Of a stretch of 36,943 nucleotides of DNA, positions 6,065-18,500 are shown in pieces. Both the position numbers and the translations under genes were made by a program. This DNA comes from Moraxella lacunata (lineage in GTDB: Bacteria > Pseudomonadota > Gammaproteobacteria > Pseudomonadales > Moraxellaceae), in NCBI RefSeq assembly GCF_002027545.1, contig NZ_MXAN01000033.1:1-36943 (forward strand), written 5' to 3'. The notes beneath the pieces are model-generated. The model was not told the origin of the DNA and searched no databases. It saw only the letters and a list, made by a program, of their open reading frames with translations. How positions within the stretch are numbered: the first letter of the stretch is position 1; each line of letters opens with the position of its first letter.

Positions 6065-7562
6065 TTACCTTGATAGAATTTCATCAAGTAGAGCAAAGCC
6101 CTTACGGTCTCTTTCGCTCAATAAATAACGCTCCCAAATTCTGACTACGCCCTGATAGTCTCCCTTTTCAAAATACATTTTTTCAATACCAATACCAATT
6201 CTTTTTTGGTTTGCCATTACAAATTCTTCTGCATTCGCCAGCAACACTTCATAATCCTGCCTGAGCTGAGCCTGTTCCAGCTCCGCTTGCTCTTTGGCTT
6301 TTTGTTTGGCTCTTAGCTTCTCCTGTGCAATTTGTTGGGGGGTAGGGTGCTTTTTGATTTCGGCTTCGGTGTACCAATCAGACGGCACAAAATCAAGCAC
6401 TTTAAGAAAATCAATGTGCTTGGACTGTAAGTGTACATTTGATAACTCTTTGATAATTTCTTCCACATCTTGACCGCTTGCTTTTTTAATTTTACTAGCG
6501 AACAAGGAAAGCTGTTTTTGGCTCATTTTGAAATTGGTAAATGGGTCTTTGGGGGCATTGCTCCCTTTTTCTTTTGTCTCTTCAATTTTCTTTTGTGATA
6601 TATCTTCAAAAGAAAAAAGCAACTCAGACACAGAACGACCAACTTTCTTTTGTTCGTAAGAAATGCGAATTGTGGTATATTCATGAATATCACTAATCGC
6701 CCTATCTATCACATTTCTTTTAAATTCAGCAACATTTTTATATTTATCAACGCAATTAAATTTTTCTTTTAGATATTCAATAGTATAACTTTTTTGTTTA
6801 AAATCTTGATGTAAGCAACTAACAATCAATTCAAACAAAATAATGCCATAACAACCCAATTTAACAATAACATCAATTTGATATTTTGTAAAAGGGTTTG
6901 CTTTATCAAAAACTGTAAGCATTTCAATCATATCTTCGCTTAAAGATATAGCTATTCCCCCCCCTATCTTCAAGGTAGTTACATTTAGAAACCCAAGTCA
7001 TGCCTGTTTTGTAAGTTTTTTCGCCAAAAGGCTTATCGTCTTTGAAATTCCAAAACCAAAAAGCCTTACCAAGTATTGTATCAGCAGTATTAGCCAACAT
7101 CTTATAGACATTATTCGGCTTAATTTCATATGTTTCTGCAAAATCTAGGGCTTTAACCACAAAAACCCTACGATTTTTATTAGGAAAATCTTCAACATCT
7201 TTACGAACAATAGGCGATAAAAGCATAATTAACCGTCTTTCATTTAAATCCAAATTTGTAATTGCATTCAATAAACGATTTTGTAACACATACCATTTAT
7301 CACCATAAACCAATTTATTTTGCAATTCTAGGGATTTCTCAACACTTTCATTTTGGAGTTGAACAGCCTGCTCTTGGGCTTGCTTAGCAACAGGATTAGG
7401 CTCAAACACAGTAGGAAAGTCATCAAGGGAAAAGCCATAATTTTTTAAAATGGCTCGCTTCATCGTTGGGTTGCCCCCAAACTGCTCATCAATCATCTCA
7501 ATGGACTTGCTGACTTTCTGCAAGGTTTCAAAATCAAGGGTTTCAAGGTTAAAATCTGTCAT
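6065..7562 (-). pseudogene. Rep_3-family replication initiator, split at a G8 tract
   Basis: Two overlapping minus-strand frames form one initiator. The first (7562-6924) has the Rep_3 N-terminal winged helix: LLNAITNLDLNERRLIMLL, FVVKALDFAETYEI, then GMTWVSKCNYLEDRGG. The second (read from about 6964 down to 6065) continues IAISLSEDMIEMLTVF, FTKYQIDVIVKLGCYGIILFE and a Lys/Gln-rich tail. The switch occurs at eight Gs (complement of 6957-6964). With seven Gs the frame runs through and restores the family spacing between '...YLED' and 'DM...L...FTKY'. As written, translation ends 33 bases after the tract and yields a 212-aa protein without the second winged helix. A GGAG site precedes ATG 7562. 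Confidence 0.85.
6957..6964 (-). repeat. G8 homopolymer inside rep
   Basis: A run of eight C on the plus strand (eight G in the coding strand) marks the exact point where the two rep frames meet. Runs of this kind slip during replication and are the classic basis of phase variation in Moraxella and Neisseria. Seven or ten Gs would give the full-length initiator. Confidence 0.9.
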
Positions 7563-7924
7563 TAGTTGTCACTCCATGCCTATCTAAATATAAGTATTAT
7601 TATATATGTATTTTACATATAAATCAATCATAAATACCATAAATTTCTACACAAATGACCATAAATTTCTACACAAATGAAAAAGTTTTCCACAATGTAA
7701 GTATATGATTTTTAAATTAAAAAGTTGCAATTTATAAAAAGGTACAAAATATTATAAATTTATAAATATTATAAATAATAAAAAGGGCTTCGCTGTGCTT
7801 CGCCTTTGTTGTTGGTTAAAATTCTTTTAATTTAAAAAAATTTTTCTTTTTGTCTTTTTAAAAATCTTAAAATCTAGGAGTTTTGGGAATTATTTGCATT
7901 CAATTATAAATAATTCCACAAACC
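7563..7924. promoter_or_regulatory. Intergenic region with iteron-like repeats between the two rep genes
   Basis: Two adjacent identical 22-base direct repeats (7637-7658 and 7659-7680, CCATAAATTTCTACACAAAT plus GA) sit about 75 bases upstream of the split rep gene. This is where iterons or an autoregulatory operator are expected; only two copies are present. The rest is very AT-rich. A weak hairpin with AAAGGGC and GCCTTT arms at about 7781-7805 may terminate transcription from the intact rep gene. Confidence 0.6.
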
Positions 7925-9103
7925 TTACTGCTTTATTTGCAAAAAGTCCAAATTTAAATGTCTAAAATTGGCCAGCTTTTCAAATTTATGCTTTTCCATT
8001 TCAAACACACCGGCAAAATCGCCATCGTTATAGCGAATCTGTTGCAAACCTTGCAAATGATTTGGGTCAATATTTCTGGCCAAATACATATTAATCAAAC
8101 GATGCTCTGCTTTTATCTTCTCAAAAATATCCCTGGCTCTATCAAGCTCAATTTTCTCCTTGGCTTTTTTAGCCTGCTTTTCTGCTTTTTCACGTTCTTT
8201 TTTCTTTTTTGTTTCTAGCTCAGCTTGGCGATGTTGCTCTAAGGCTTGCTTGATAAGATTAGCTCGATGTTGTCCATCCGCCCCGATGTTGTCGGCATAG
8301 ATATTTTTTTGATTAACAATTTTACGTTCCTTGTCGGTTAAACTATCAAATATATCAACAGTATTGACATCTCTTTCTTTATCTTTGGTTCTTGGAGTTG
8401 TTAATTTTTCTTTTGACTTTTGAGTAACAACAAAGGTAAATCCAATAATCTTGCGTCCATTTTTATGTTGCTCATAAGTGATATCAATATCAGTTTTATC
8501 ATTAACTTGCTTAACAGCAAAATCAATAACTTTACGCTTTAGAGTTTCCATTCTTGGGTATTCATCATTAATCACACCCAAACGATTTCGTAGCTCATCA
8601 ATGTCAAACATAGGCGTCCTACCTTTAGTACGCCATGCAATAATAATCTCGTACAAACGCACCGCATATTTACTGGTCAATCCTGCTACTTGTTCCAACT
8701 CATAACTGGTAAAATTCTTCTCAAGCAGTGTTATTAGAGGGGCGACATCATCAGAGAATTTCAACCTAACAATCGCCTCGTTTTCCACATAGGAGACGCT
8801 TTGAACCCAACGGCTCGTAATCGTCTCCTTATTACCTTTCGGTGTTAGCTTCTGATAAGTAAACCTGCGTTCAAACAAATGACTACACGCATCTTTTAGA
8901 GCCTGATACGCAACATTCCTATGGACACCAAATTCATTGATGTAATTCTCAGCACAAATAGTCAAGAAATCATCTGATTTAATTTCCTGATTCGTTCTTC
9001 TTGCCTCAACCACTGCAAGTAAAATAAGACGTTGTTCCACCAACTCAAGATTGTAACTAGCATTGATGAGTGCATTATCTTTAACAACGAGATTTTTATT
9101 CAT
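7925..9103 (-). CDS. Replication initiation protein, Rep_3 family (RepB-like)
   Basis: This 392-aa protein shows the two winged-helix halves of Rep_3 initiators: ALINASYNLELVEQRLILLA near residue 10, RRFTYQKLTP...SRWVQSVSYVENEAIVRLKF, then FTSYELEQVAGLTSKYAVRLYEIIIAW, FDIDELRNRLGV and YEQHKNGRKIIGFTFVV. After about residue 225 comes a long Lys/Glu-rich helix. It binds the iterons just upstream of its gene (9117-9286) and starts replication. The gene looks intact and should be the working replicon. ATG 9103 lies 13 bases from the first iteron, so autoregulation by the initiator is likely. Confidence 0.93.
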   Translation of the reverse strand: MNKNLVVKDNALINASYNLELVEQRLILLAVVEARRTNQEIKSDDFLTICAENYINEFGVHRNVAYQALKDACSHLFERRFTYQKLTPKGNKETITSRWVQSVSYVENEAIVRLKFSDDVAPLITLLEKNFTSYELEQVAGLTSKYAVRLYEIIIAWRTKGRTPMFDIDELRNRLGVINDEYPRMETLKRKVIDFAVKQVNDKTDIDITYEQHKNGRKIIGFTFVVTQKSKEKLTTPRTKDKERDVNTVDIFDSLTDKERKIVNQKNIYADNIGADGQHRANLIKQALEQHRQAELETKKKKEREKAEKQAKKAKEKIELDRARDIFEKIKAEHRLINMYLARNIDPNHLQGLQQIRYNDGDFAGVFEMEKHKFEKLANFRHLNLDFLQIKQ

Positions 9104-9116
9104 ACAATTTCTAATT

Positions 9117-9286
9117 ATGCAAGGTAAACGGTGCTATATAAATTAGCACCTAAAAACAATAAAGGTGTTATTATATCTTCTTCTGACAAAGGTGTCAAAT
9201 GCAAGGTAAACGGTGCTATAATGCAAGGTAAACGGTGCTATAATGCAAGGTAAACGGTGCTATAATGCAAGGTAAACGGTGCTATA
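9117..9286. repeat. Origin of replication with five 22-bp iterons
   Basis: The unit ATGCAAGGTAAACGGTGCTA plus TA occurs at 9117-9138 and, in perfect tandem, at 9199, 9221, 9243 and 9265 (ending 9286). The isolated first copy overlaps an inverted repeat (GGTGCTA...TAGCACC, 9130-9150) next to the rep start and probably acts as operator. The four-copy block followed by AT-rich DNA is the expected Rep_3 origin layout. I see no clear DnaA box. Confidence 0.93.
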
Positions 9287-9354
9287 ATTCCTCTATATCC
9301 CTTTGTTTTCAAGGCTTTCAGGACGTCTAAAAATATTAAAAATATTAAAAATAA

Positions 9355-9391
9355 AAAGCAAAAAATCACAAAAAGCGTGATTTTTTGCTTT
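9355..9391. terminator. Strong hairpin upstream of cdiA
   Basis: A perfect 15-base stem, AAAGCAAAAAATCAC (9355-9369) with GTGATTTTTTGCTTT (9377-9391), separated by seven bases. With A-rich and T-rich flanks it can terminate in both directions and insulates the origin from cdiA. Confidence 0.85.
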
Positions 9392-9461
9392 ACTTATTTA
9401 ATTTTTAAACTTTCTTAAACCCACTCACCCATAAAATTCTCCGCAAATCATCATAAAAACA

Positions 9462-9490
9462 TTGCACTATTTCCACAAATTTTATAGAAT
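9462..9490 (+). promoter_or_regulatory. Probable cdiA promoter
   Basis: TTGCAC (9462-9467) and TAGAAT (9485-9490) are 17 bases apart. They lie about 50 bases before the cdiA start, which has AGGA at 9529-9532, seven bases before the ATG. Confidence 0.6.
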
Positions 9491-9539
9491 AAATCTCATT
9501 TATTTATTTTTTGTATTTGATTATTTTTAGGAATATCTA

Positions 9540-12500
9540 ATGAACCGCAATTGCTACCGCGTCATCTTTAATAAAAACCTAGGTTGTTTGGTTGTGGTTT
9601 CTGAAAAAACCTGTTGCCAATCTAAAACAAAAGCTCAGGGAGGCAGTCAAAATAATACCGTTTTGATGACCTCGCAACAAGACTCATTTGGTTATGGACT
9701 TTATGGTAAATTTAAACTTGCCAGCATGGCCGTGCTTTTAGGACTCACTTTTTCGGTGACCTCTTATGCTAATCCAAACACTGCTACAACCATCATCGCC
9801 GATCCATCCGCTCCCAAAAACCTACAACCTACCATTTTGCCTACCGCCAGTGGTATAGTTTCTGTCAATATCGCCACACCCAATGATAAAGGACTATCCA
9901 ATAATCACTACAGCCAATTTGATGTCGGCAGTACAGGTGCTGTATTAAATAACAACCGTAAAGCAGTCAATACCCAAATCGCAGGATATGTACAAGCCAA
10001 CCCCTTTATGGCAAAAGGTGAGGCATCCACCATCTTAAATCAAATTAATTCTAACAACCCAAGTCATCTGGGTGGCTTTATTGAAGTGGCTGGTAAAAGA
10101 GCAGATGTTATTATTGCCAACCCTAATGGTCTTGTTATCAATGGCACTGGTTTTATCAACGCAGGCAATGTACATCTTGTGGCTGCAAACGGCAAGTTTG
10201 ACCAAGGACAAATCACTGGTTATCAAGTCAATACCGGCAACATTGAAGTTAATGGTAAGCTTAACCTACAAAACACTGATTATGCTGCATTGATTGCTAA
10301 AACCGCCCAAATCAATGATGAGATTTACGCAGGCAGCGTACTAGATATTGTCACAGGGGAGAATACAGTTACTCTGCAAGATGGTAAATTTAACCAACTT
10401 TCTGCTGCCCACAAAAATGACGGTGCAAGCAGCACAAACCAAACAGGTATTGCCCTAGATGTCGCTGCCTTAGGTGGCATGTATGCAGGTAAAATCCGTC
10501 TTATTGGTACAGACAAAGGCTTTGGTGTTAACAACCAAGGGATGATTGCAGCAACTGGCAGCGGTGTACAAGCTGGTACAGGCACGCTCACTCTTGATCA
10601 TCAAGGCAATCTTGTTAATACAGGTATCGCATCAGCCAAAGACAAAGTGACGATCAATACCCAAAGTCATCACGTCCGCAACGCTGGCACACTACTTGGT
10701 GAACAATCCGACATTGCCATTGACACCGCCAAGCTCACCAACACAGGCACCATTGCCAGCACTCAAAACACTAAGATAACTGCCACAAACGCCATTGACA
10801 ATCAAGGCAGTATGTATGGTGGTGTCTTACAAGTTAGCACTGATGAACTCACCAATACTGGTAAGCTTGTCCAAACAGGTACAGGTAAGCTCACTATTAG
10901 TACCCATACACTTACCAACACCAACAAAGCTGCAATTGGTCAAAGCCTGTATGAAAAAACCCAACTTAAAGCACCCTCTGTGCCAAGTACCGATCAAAGT
11001 GCTGGTACGGTAAGCCATCAGCCAGCAGACAATACAACAACAAATAACTCAAATAATGGTGCAAACACACCCAATCCATCAACCGATACGCCATCTGCCA
11101 ACGGTTTTATCAGCACCACCAAGTCTTTAAACAATACAGGCGACAAAGCACTGATCACTGCCACAGGCGACACTCATATTACCGCCAATCAGACCAGTAA
11201 CACCAATCAAGCATCGATTGACGCACAAACCTTAAACACTAACACCCTTGCCAACACTGACAGTAAAATCGCCCTAGATAACATCCACTGGCAATTAACC
11301 AGCTTTGACAACAGCAAAGGCGATATCATCTCCAGACAAGACATGGCAATTGACAGTGAATCTACCATCATCAATACAGCAGGTAGTCTGACCAGCGGTG
11401 GGGATATGGTGCTTGTTGCCAAGAATGAGTTTAATAATAGCGATGGTGTTGTGCAAAGTACTGGTGACGTATCTGTCGCAGCGAGCAAAGTCATCAATAA
11501 CCAAGGTGTTATTCATGGTGCCCATGCACTGACGATAAATGCCAATGGTACACTTAAAAACAATGCTAGTGTGATTAGTGGTGCCCAAAACACAACGATT
11601 ACTGCCAAAACAGCCATTGATAATACTGATGGTCGCATTCAAAGTGATGGTAAGCTTAATGTTAATGCACAGCAACTAAATAGCACTGGTACGATTTACG
11701 CAGCCCAAGATACAGCCATTACTGCCAGTCATATTAACAATGAACAAGCAGGTCTGATTGCCAGTGCCAAGGATGTCCGTATTGACACTCAAAGCTTAAC
11801 AAGTACTGGTACTATCAGTGCAGGTATGCAAAGTGATGGTAAACTTGGTAATACACCAGCTAACATCAGCATCCAAGCAACAGAAGGTATTCGTAGTAAT
11901 GGCAATGCTATTGCGACGGGCACACTGACGCTAAATGCCAATACTATCAATCTTGATGACAGCAAAACCCAGGCTGATAATATCACACTCTTAGCACAAG
12001 ACACTATTAGTACACGCAAAACTAGTACTGTCGCTAGCAATAGCCTTGCCATCACAGCTCCAAACAAACTAGATAATAGCGAGGGTATACTAAGTGCCAA
12101 TGAGATGATTGTTAATACTGATGTCTTGGAGAATCGTCAAGGCACCATTAGTCAAGCTGGTAAAACAGCGTTATCATTAGCGATCAAACGCAGCATTAAT
12201 AATACCTTAGGTACTATTAGTACTAACAGTGATAAACTTGAGATTGATACCAATCAGCTTATTAATCAACAAGGTGCCATCCACCACGCAGGTGTAGGTG
12301 AGCTTAATGTAAAATCAGAAAATCTAAATAACAGCCAAGGTGAGCTATTAAGTCTAGGCACTCAAACATTAAACATCAAAGCCATTGATAACAGCCAAGG
12401 TATCATATCGGCAACTGGCTTTACCATCAATGCAGGCGGTTTGGATAATACCGCAGGTCTACTGCAAGCCACCGATAAAGATGCTGACAATCTCTTAAAT

Positions 12501-15500
12501 ATTGACAGCACTCTTGATAATAATAAACTGGCTGAGCAGCAAGGCAGTATTGATGTTGCTGGTAATTTGGCACTAACTGCCAAAGCTTTACAAAACCAAG
12601 GTGAGATCACTACCAATAATCTCAAGGCGACCGTAGCTAATGTTAATAACACTGGTGCTATCGGTGCCAGAGGTAATATACAAATCGCTAGCAGTCAAGA
12701 CATTGACAATACAGGCAATATCAGTGCAACTGGCAATATTGTCTTAAATGCTAATAACACCATCAGTCATCAAGGTGTCATGATGGCAGCTGAAAATATT
12801 ACAGCCACTGCCAATCGCTTAAACTTCAATCAATCCACGAGCAGTGCAGACAATATTAGCTTATCAGCACAAGCGGATATACACCATAATCAAGGGGCAA
12901 CAGTTGCCAACAATAAGCTTAGCTTAAAAAATACAAGCACCATCCATAATCAGGGAGGTGTATTATCAGCCAATCACACAAGTATTGACACCAAAGATTT
13001 ACGAAATGGCGGTATTATCCAAGCGGATGTGCTTGCCATTAAGCAGCAAGCGGATTATACGCACACCGATAATGATAAACTACTTGCAAATAGCTTACAG
13101 CTTAGTACTGACGGCAAGATTACCAATCAAAGCCAATTAACTGCCAATCAGGATTTAACACTCGTCGCAAATCATATTGATAACACCCAAACAGGCACCA
13201 TTAGTAGTGGCAATCACACACAAATAACCAGCCAAACCAGCATCAATAACCAAGGCTTAATCAATGGCGAAACCACGGTTATTAAAGCCAATGATACAAT
13301 CAACAATCAGTCAGGCGGTCGTATTTATGGCACACACCTTGCCATACAAGCTGATACACTAAACAATACCCCAGCTAAGGTGAAAGAATCAGACAGCAAG
13401 TACACTGCCCCTGTGATTGCAGCCAGAGAGCGATTGGATATTGGTGTAAAAATGCTTAATAACAACCCCAACCCTGACAGAGCAGGCAAATTTAACGAAA
13501 ACTTCGACAATCAAGCCTTAATCACAAGCCTAGGCAGTCTGCATATTGGTGGCAACTTAGATGACAATCATTACGCCACAGGCAAAGCAGGTGCTGTTAT
13601 CAATAAGGGGGCAACGATTGAATCTGGTGGGGAGATGGTGGTTGGGACTTCGGTATTAAAGAATGAGAATGCAGATTTTGCCACAAAGACCCAGTCTTCT
13701 TCTGAAAATATTGCTGTGTATCATGCCAATGGTAGGATCTATACCCCTAATGAAGTAAGCATTACACCTGTGGGACATAACCATCGCATTCTACCACTCA
13801 TCATCAAAAATTCGAACAATGAAGAATATCGCACTTATGATCGCTGGAATTATAAAGAAATTTTAACTTGGGAAGAAACAGATGTTAGTGATCCAAGTCG
13901 CATTGTTTCAGGTGGTGATTTAACAGTAGATATTGATCAATTTAATACCAATAAAAGCCAAGTTATAGCTGGAGGAAAAATCACACTCACCGGAAAGGTT
14001 GGTAGCATTGATCCAGAATCAACATTAATTATACCAAAATACAGTTATCAAGACGTTGTACGAACACATCATAAGCCGGGGACAGGTTGTCGTCAACGGG
14101 TGCTTGGCAGTTGCTGGGGAGCTTATGAAGTAACTGATGTTTTTGTAGACAAAAACGCTCTCCAGTCTATTAATGCCAAAACAACGGGAACGCCTTACTT
14201 TTTACCAATTGTAAATCAAAATGGTGGTATAAAGACCGCTGTTGTGATGCAGAATGTCAGTGCTGACCATCTTGCTTTAAATGCCGCCAACATCGATAGT
14301 TCAGCTCTAGTCAGTGGTGATATAGACACCGTGCTTACCACCTTGCAAGCCACTCAATCTGCCTTATCTGCTACCGCTCAAAAGCAACTGTCAGATTTAT
14401 TGTCAGCCAAACAATCAGGGCAGGATGTGGATGAGGCTGTGCTGGCAAACTTAGTTGATGAGTTAAAACATAGTATTACCAATAAGCAAGCAGTGACGAT
14501 AGCAAACACTGACAACACCCTCACCATTCCAACATCAGCCCTATACACCATCAATGCAGATAATCCTAATCAACCACTGATTCAAACTGATTCTGCCTTT
14601 ACCAATCACAAACAGTGGCTTGGCTCAGATTATATGCTAAAGGCGATGCAATCAGACCCCAATCATATCCATAAACGTCTATCTGATGGTTATGGCGAAC
14701 AAGCACGTATTAAAGATGAGTATTATCTACTGACAGGCAGACACATCAACACCGATTATCACAGTAATGAAGAAGCCTTTAAACAGTTGATGGATAATGG
14801 CATCGCTCATGCCAAACAATTCGGCTACACGCTTGGCACAGCACTCACGCCTGATCAGATGGCAAACTTAACCACAAACATCGTCTGGTTGGTGAAACAG
14901 TCCATCACCTATACCACCAAAGATAAAGATGGCAATAGCATCACCAAAATCGAGGATGTCTTAGTGCCTAAGCTGTATCTAAGATCTGCCAACATCGCCA
15001 CAGGCACACTTAGTCCTGATGGCAGATACAGTGCTGTCTCAGCAAGAAATATCAACATGCAGCTGACTGGCGATCTTGACAATAATGGCAACCTCATCGC
15101 CAAAGACACTGCTGCCATCACCGCAAACAATGTCAATAACACAGGCATCATTAATGGCGACTTTGTTAAGATAAGCACAAACAACGACCTCATCAACCAC
15201 GGCACCCTACACGCAAACAGTGCCATGGGTCTTGATGCCAAAAACCGCATCATGAGCCAAAGCCTAACCACTACCCAAACAAACACACAAGGTAAAAGTA
15301 GTTCAAGCAGAACTGACTTAAGCCAAATCGCCACCATCAGTGTTGGTGCAGGCTTAAAAGACAGTACAGATGAAAACGGCAAACCATTAACCACACTAAG
15401 TCTGCGTGGCAATCAGATCATCTATCAAGGTGCCACATCAGACAACACAGGCGGCAGTACCCAAATGGCCGCCGAAAATGGCATCAACATTGGCACTGTT

Positions 15501-18500
15501 ACCGTAAGCAACCACATCAGTGCTGTGGCAGATGACAATAATTACTTTAAGTACAGCCAAAGCACCGATGTAGGCTCAAATATTAGCAGTTATGGTGATA
15601 CCATCATTAGAACCACAGGCAAAAACGCAGACATTAACATCCAAGGCTCGCACCTAGACTCTGTCACAGGCACTACGGCTATTATTGGTACTGGGGGTGT
15701 ACGCATGACCGAGGGGAGGAAGGTAGAGGGTGTACAGAGTGCCTCCAGTTACCAACAAGACAAATGGTACGGCAGCAAAGACATCAAACAAACATATGAA
15801 TCCTACACTGATGCAGCTGTATTAAGTACTGTTTTGGGCAATGATGTGTACATAATCTCACAGGATGCTGATGTCAGCTTATTTGGTACCAATGTCAATG
15901 CCAATGAACAAGCAAGTATTAGTGCGAAACAGGGTAATGTTACTGTACAGTCTGCTGTCAATAGCATCTATCAAAACAACACCAAAACCACCCAAAACTT
16001 TTATAAAAATACAGGTAATGTTGATGGCTTTTACCAAGAAACCCTTGCTCAAACAGGTGTTCGTGCTGGCAGTGTTGATATTCAAGGAAATTCTGCCAAT
16101 TTAAATGGAATCAGCCTTCAAGCTACTCACGGCCCCATCACAGTGGGTAATGCCCATCTTGCCACCAATGATGATGGTACCTTGAAGCTTAATGACAATG
16201 GTAAGCCTACCGTCATTTCAGGCGATATGCACAATCTAAATCTAGGCACGGTAGATTTAACCAATGAAACTTGGCAGGAGATCTCTAAGTCTTATCGTGG
16301 TCTTGCCAAAGATGTGATGAAGGGTGTTGGGGTTGTAACAGGTGCTTTGGGCTTTGACGGTGTTACACTTGCCAAATCTGATAGTAACCACAGTAAAACA
16401 GAGATTCAGGCGGTAAGCGAACTTCACGGTAGTCATATTCAAGCGGGTGCTCAAACTGTAACTGCGACAGGTACACGCTTTGATGCTGGCACCGATGGCT
16501 TTGTGGCTGTCTTGGGCGATGATGTTTTATTTGCCACCGCCAAACACACCAAAACCGCCAATGCCACTCAAACACGCCAAACCATCACTGGTGAAGGTAT
16601 GAGACTTGGTAAAGACCACTTGCAATTAGGTGCGGTGGTTCATACCGATAGCACAGATACCCAAAGCACCCAAAGCACCACTCATGATGGCGTAACCGTT
16701 CGTGGCAATAATGCGGTTGTGCTTGGCAATATGAATGACGGCAGTCTAACCACGCAAGCTACCAACTTTGATTTAGACCCTACATCAGGCACTTTACTCA
16801 TTGGTGCCAAATCCACCTTGCTTGATGGTGCTATCAATCAAACCGCACACACTCAAAGCAATGAAACAAATACCACCAGAATCGGTGCAACAGTTCATCA
16901 TGTTGCCGTAGATACTGCCATTGCTGCCGAAAATGTCAAAGAAGCCATTCAAGCTGCCAACCATGCTCGTAAAGAGCTAGAACAAGCCAAAACGATGGTA
17001 AAAACTGGCAAACTCGACCCAAATGCCATTAAGGATTATGAGCTAAACCTTGCCATGGCAACTACCAATGTCGCCAATGCTCAAATCGCTTTGGGCAGCA
17101 CAGCAGCGACAGCGGCATCAACTGCACCAACCTTAGGCTTTAGTGCCAAACTGGGTGCGACACACACCCAAAGCCAAAGCAGCCAAACGCAAACAAACCA
17201 AGAATTTGTTGCGACCAACATCACTGCTGCCAATACAACGCTGGTTGGTGATGACTTTACCACCAAAGGACTGCAAGGGGATATTGGCAACTTGAATGTT
17301 GATCAACTTAATAAACTAACCTTAACCCATGCCACCACCCAAGACATTAGCCTAAACCAAAGCAGTGGTAATACCTTAGATGCCAGCATCAGCAGTACGG
17401 GCAATCTATCGGCAGGTGTAAGCAGACAACAAAGCCACAGCCAAAGCACAAGCACGACAACCCATGACACAAAACTCAACTTAGGCGAGCTAAACGGCCA
17501 TGCCAACACCACCACCTTGCACGGTGCCACCATTACCACGCAAGGCGGTCATTACAGCACAAACACACTCAATATCACCACCAGTCAAAATACTCATCAT
17601 GAGCAAAGCAAAAGCCAAGGTGGTAACATTGGTATTGGTGCAAACAGTCTAAATCTAGGCTATAATCAGCAAAACAGTAATAGCGATGTTACCACCAATA
17701 ACACCCCATCAGGCATCATCTATGTCAATGCCGATGCCAATCACGGCAGTGGTCACAGCCTAAGTACCAATCACACCACCCTAACAGGCGGTGTCATCGC
17801 TGCCATCAGTGAAGATGAACAAGGCAATCAAACAAACAGCGAGCTAAACTTCACCACCAACACCTTAACCACAAACGACCTATTGGCAACAGAATCTAGC
17901 CAAAACAAGGGTATGGGCTTAGGGTTGGGTAGTAGCGATAATAAACCTACCAGTATTAGCATCTCTGCCAACAACAACGGACACCAAAAAGAAACAACAG
18001 CCCTTGCCACCATCGGTCAAGGTGCTACCATCACAGGTACTATCACCCACAACGGACAAGCCCAAACCAGCACCGACCTTACCCAAACAGACATCAACAC
18101 CGATGCCCTAACCACCCAACAAGTCATCAAAGATACCAAAACAGGCGGTCTAGATGTCAATACCACTATCGATACCAGGGTGTTTAGTAAAGAGGGGAGA
18201 GAGGGGATTAAAAAAGAACAAAAAGACCTGCCCAACAACACCAAAGCCGCCTTTGGTATGTTTGGCGTTGCTGTGGGTGCAACAGCTACTGGCTTAATGG
18301 ACAATGAAAACACCATCAATGGCAACTCTGCCCTCAAAAAAGCCAAAGACAACCTAACCCAAGCTACAAATAACATTCTGACAGGAGCGGATAAGACACA
18401 AGCCAATCTTAATGCTCACATAGATGCCATCACTGATGGCGATTTAACCAATGTCGCCCAAAACCAAGACATCTTAAATGAATTAAACACACAATTAACC

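Noticed and set aside
9199..9286. Iterons as a CRISPR or tandem coding repeat
   Set aside because: Perfect 22-base tandem units beside a Rep_3 gene are the standard iteron layout; there are no spacers and no reading frame.
14909..15412. Minus-strand frame of 167 codons inside cdiA
   Set aside because: It is a shadow of the cdiA frame: hydrophobic low-complexity product, no ribosome-binding site and perfect plus-strand coding on the other strand. The other antisense frames at 10.3-19.2 kb were rejected for the same reason.
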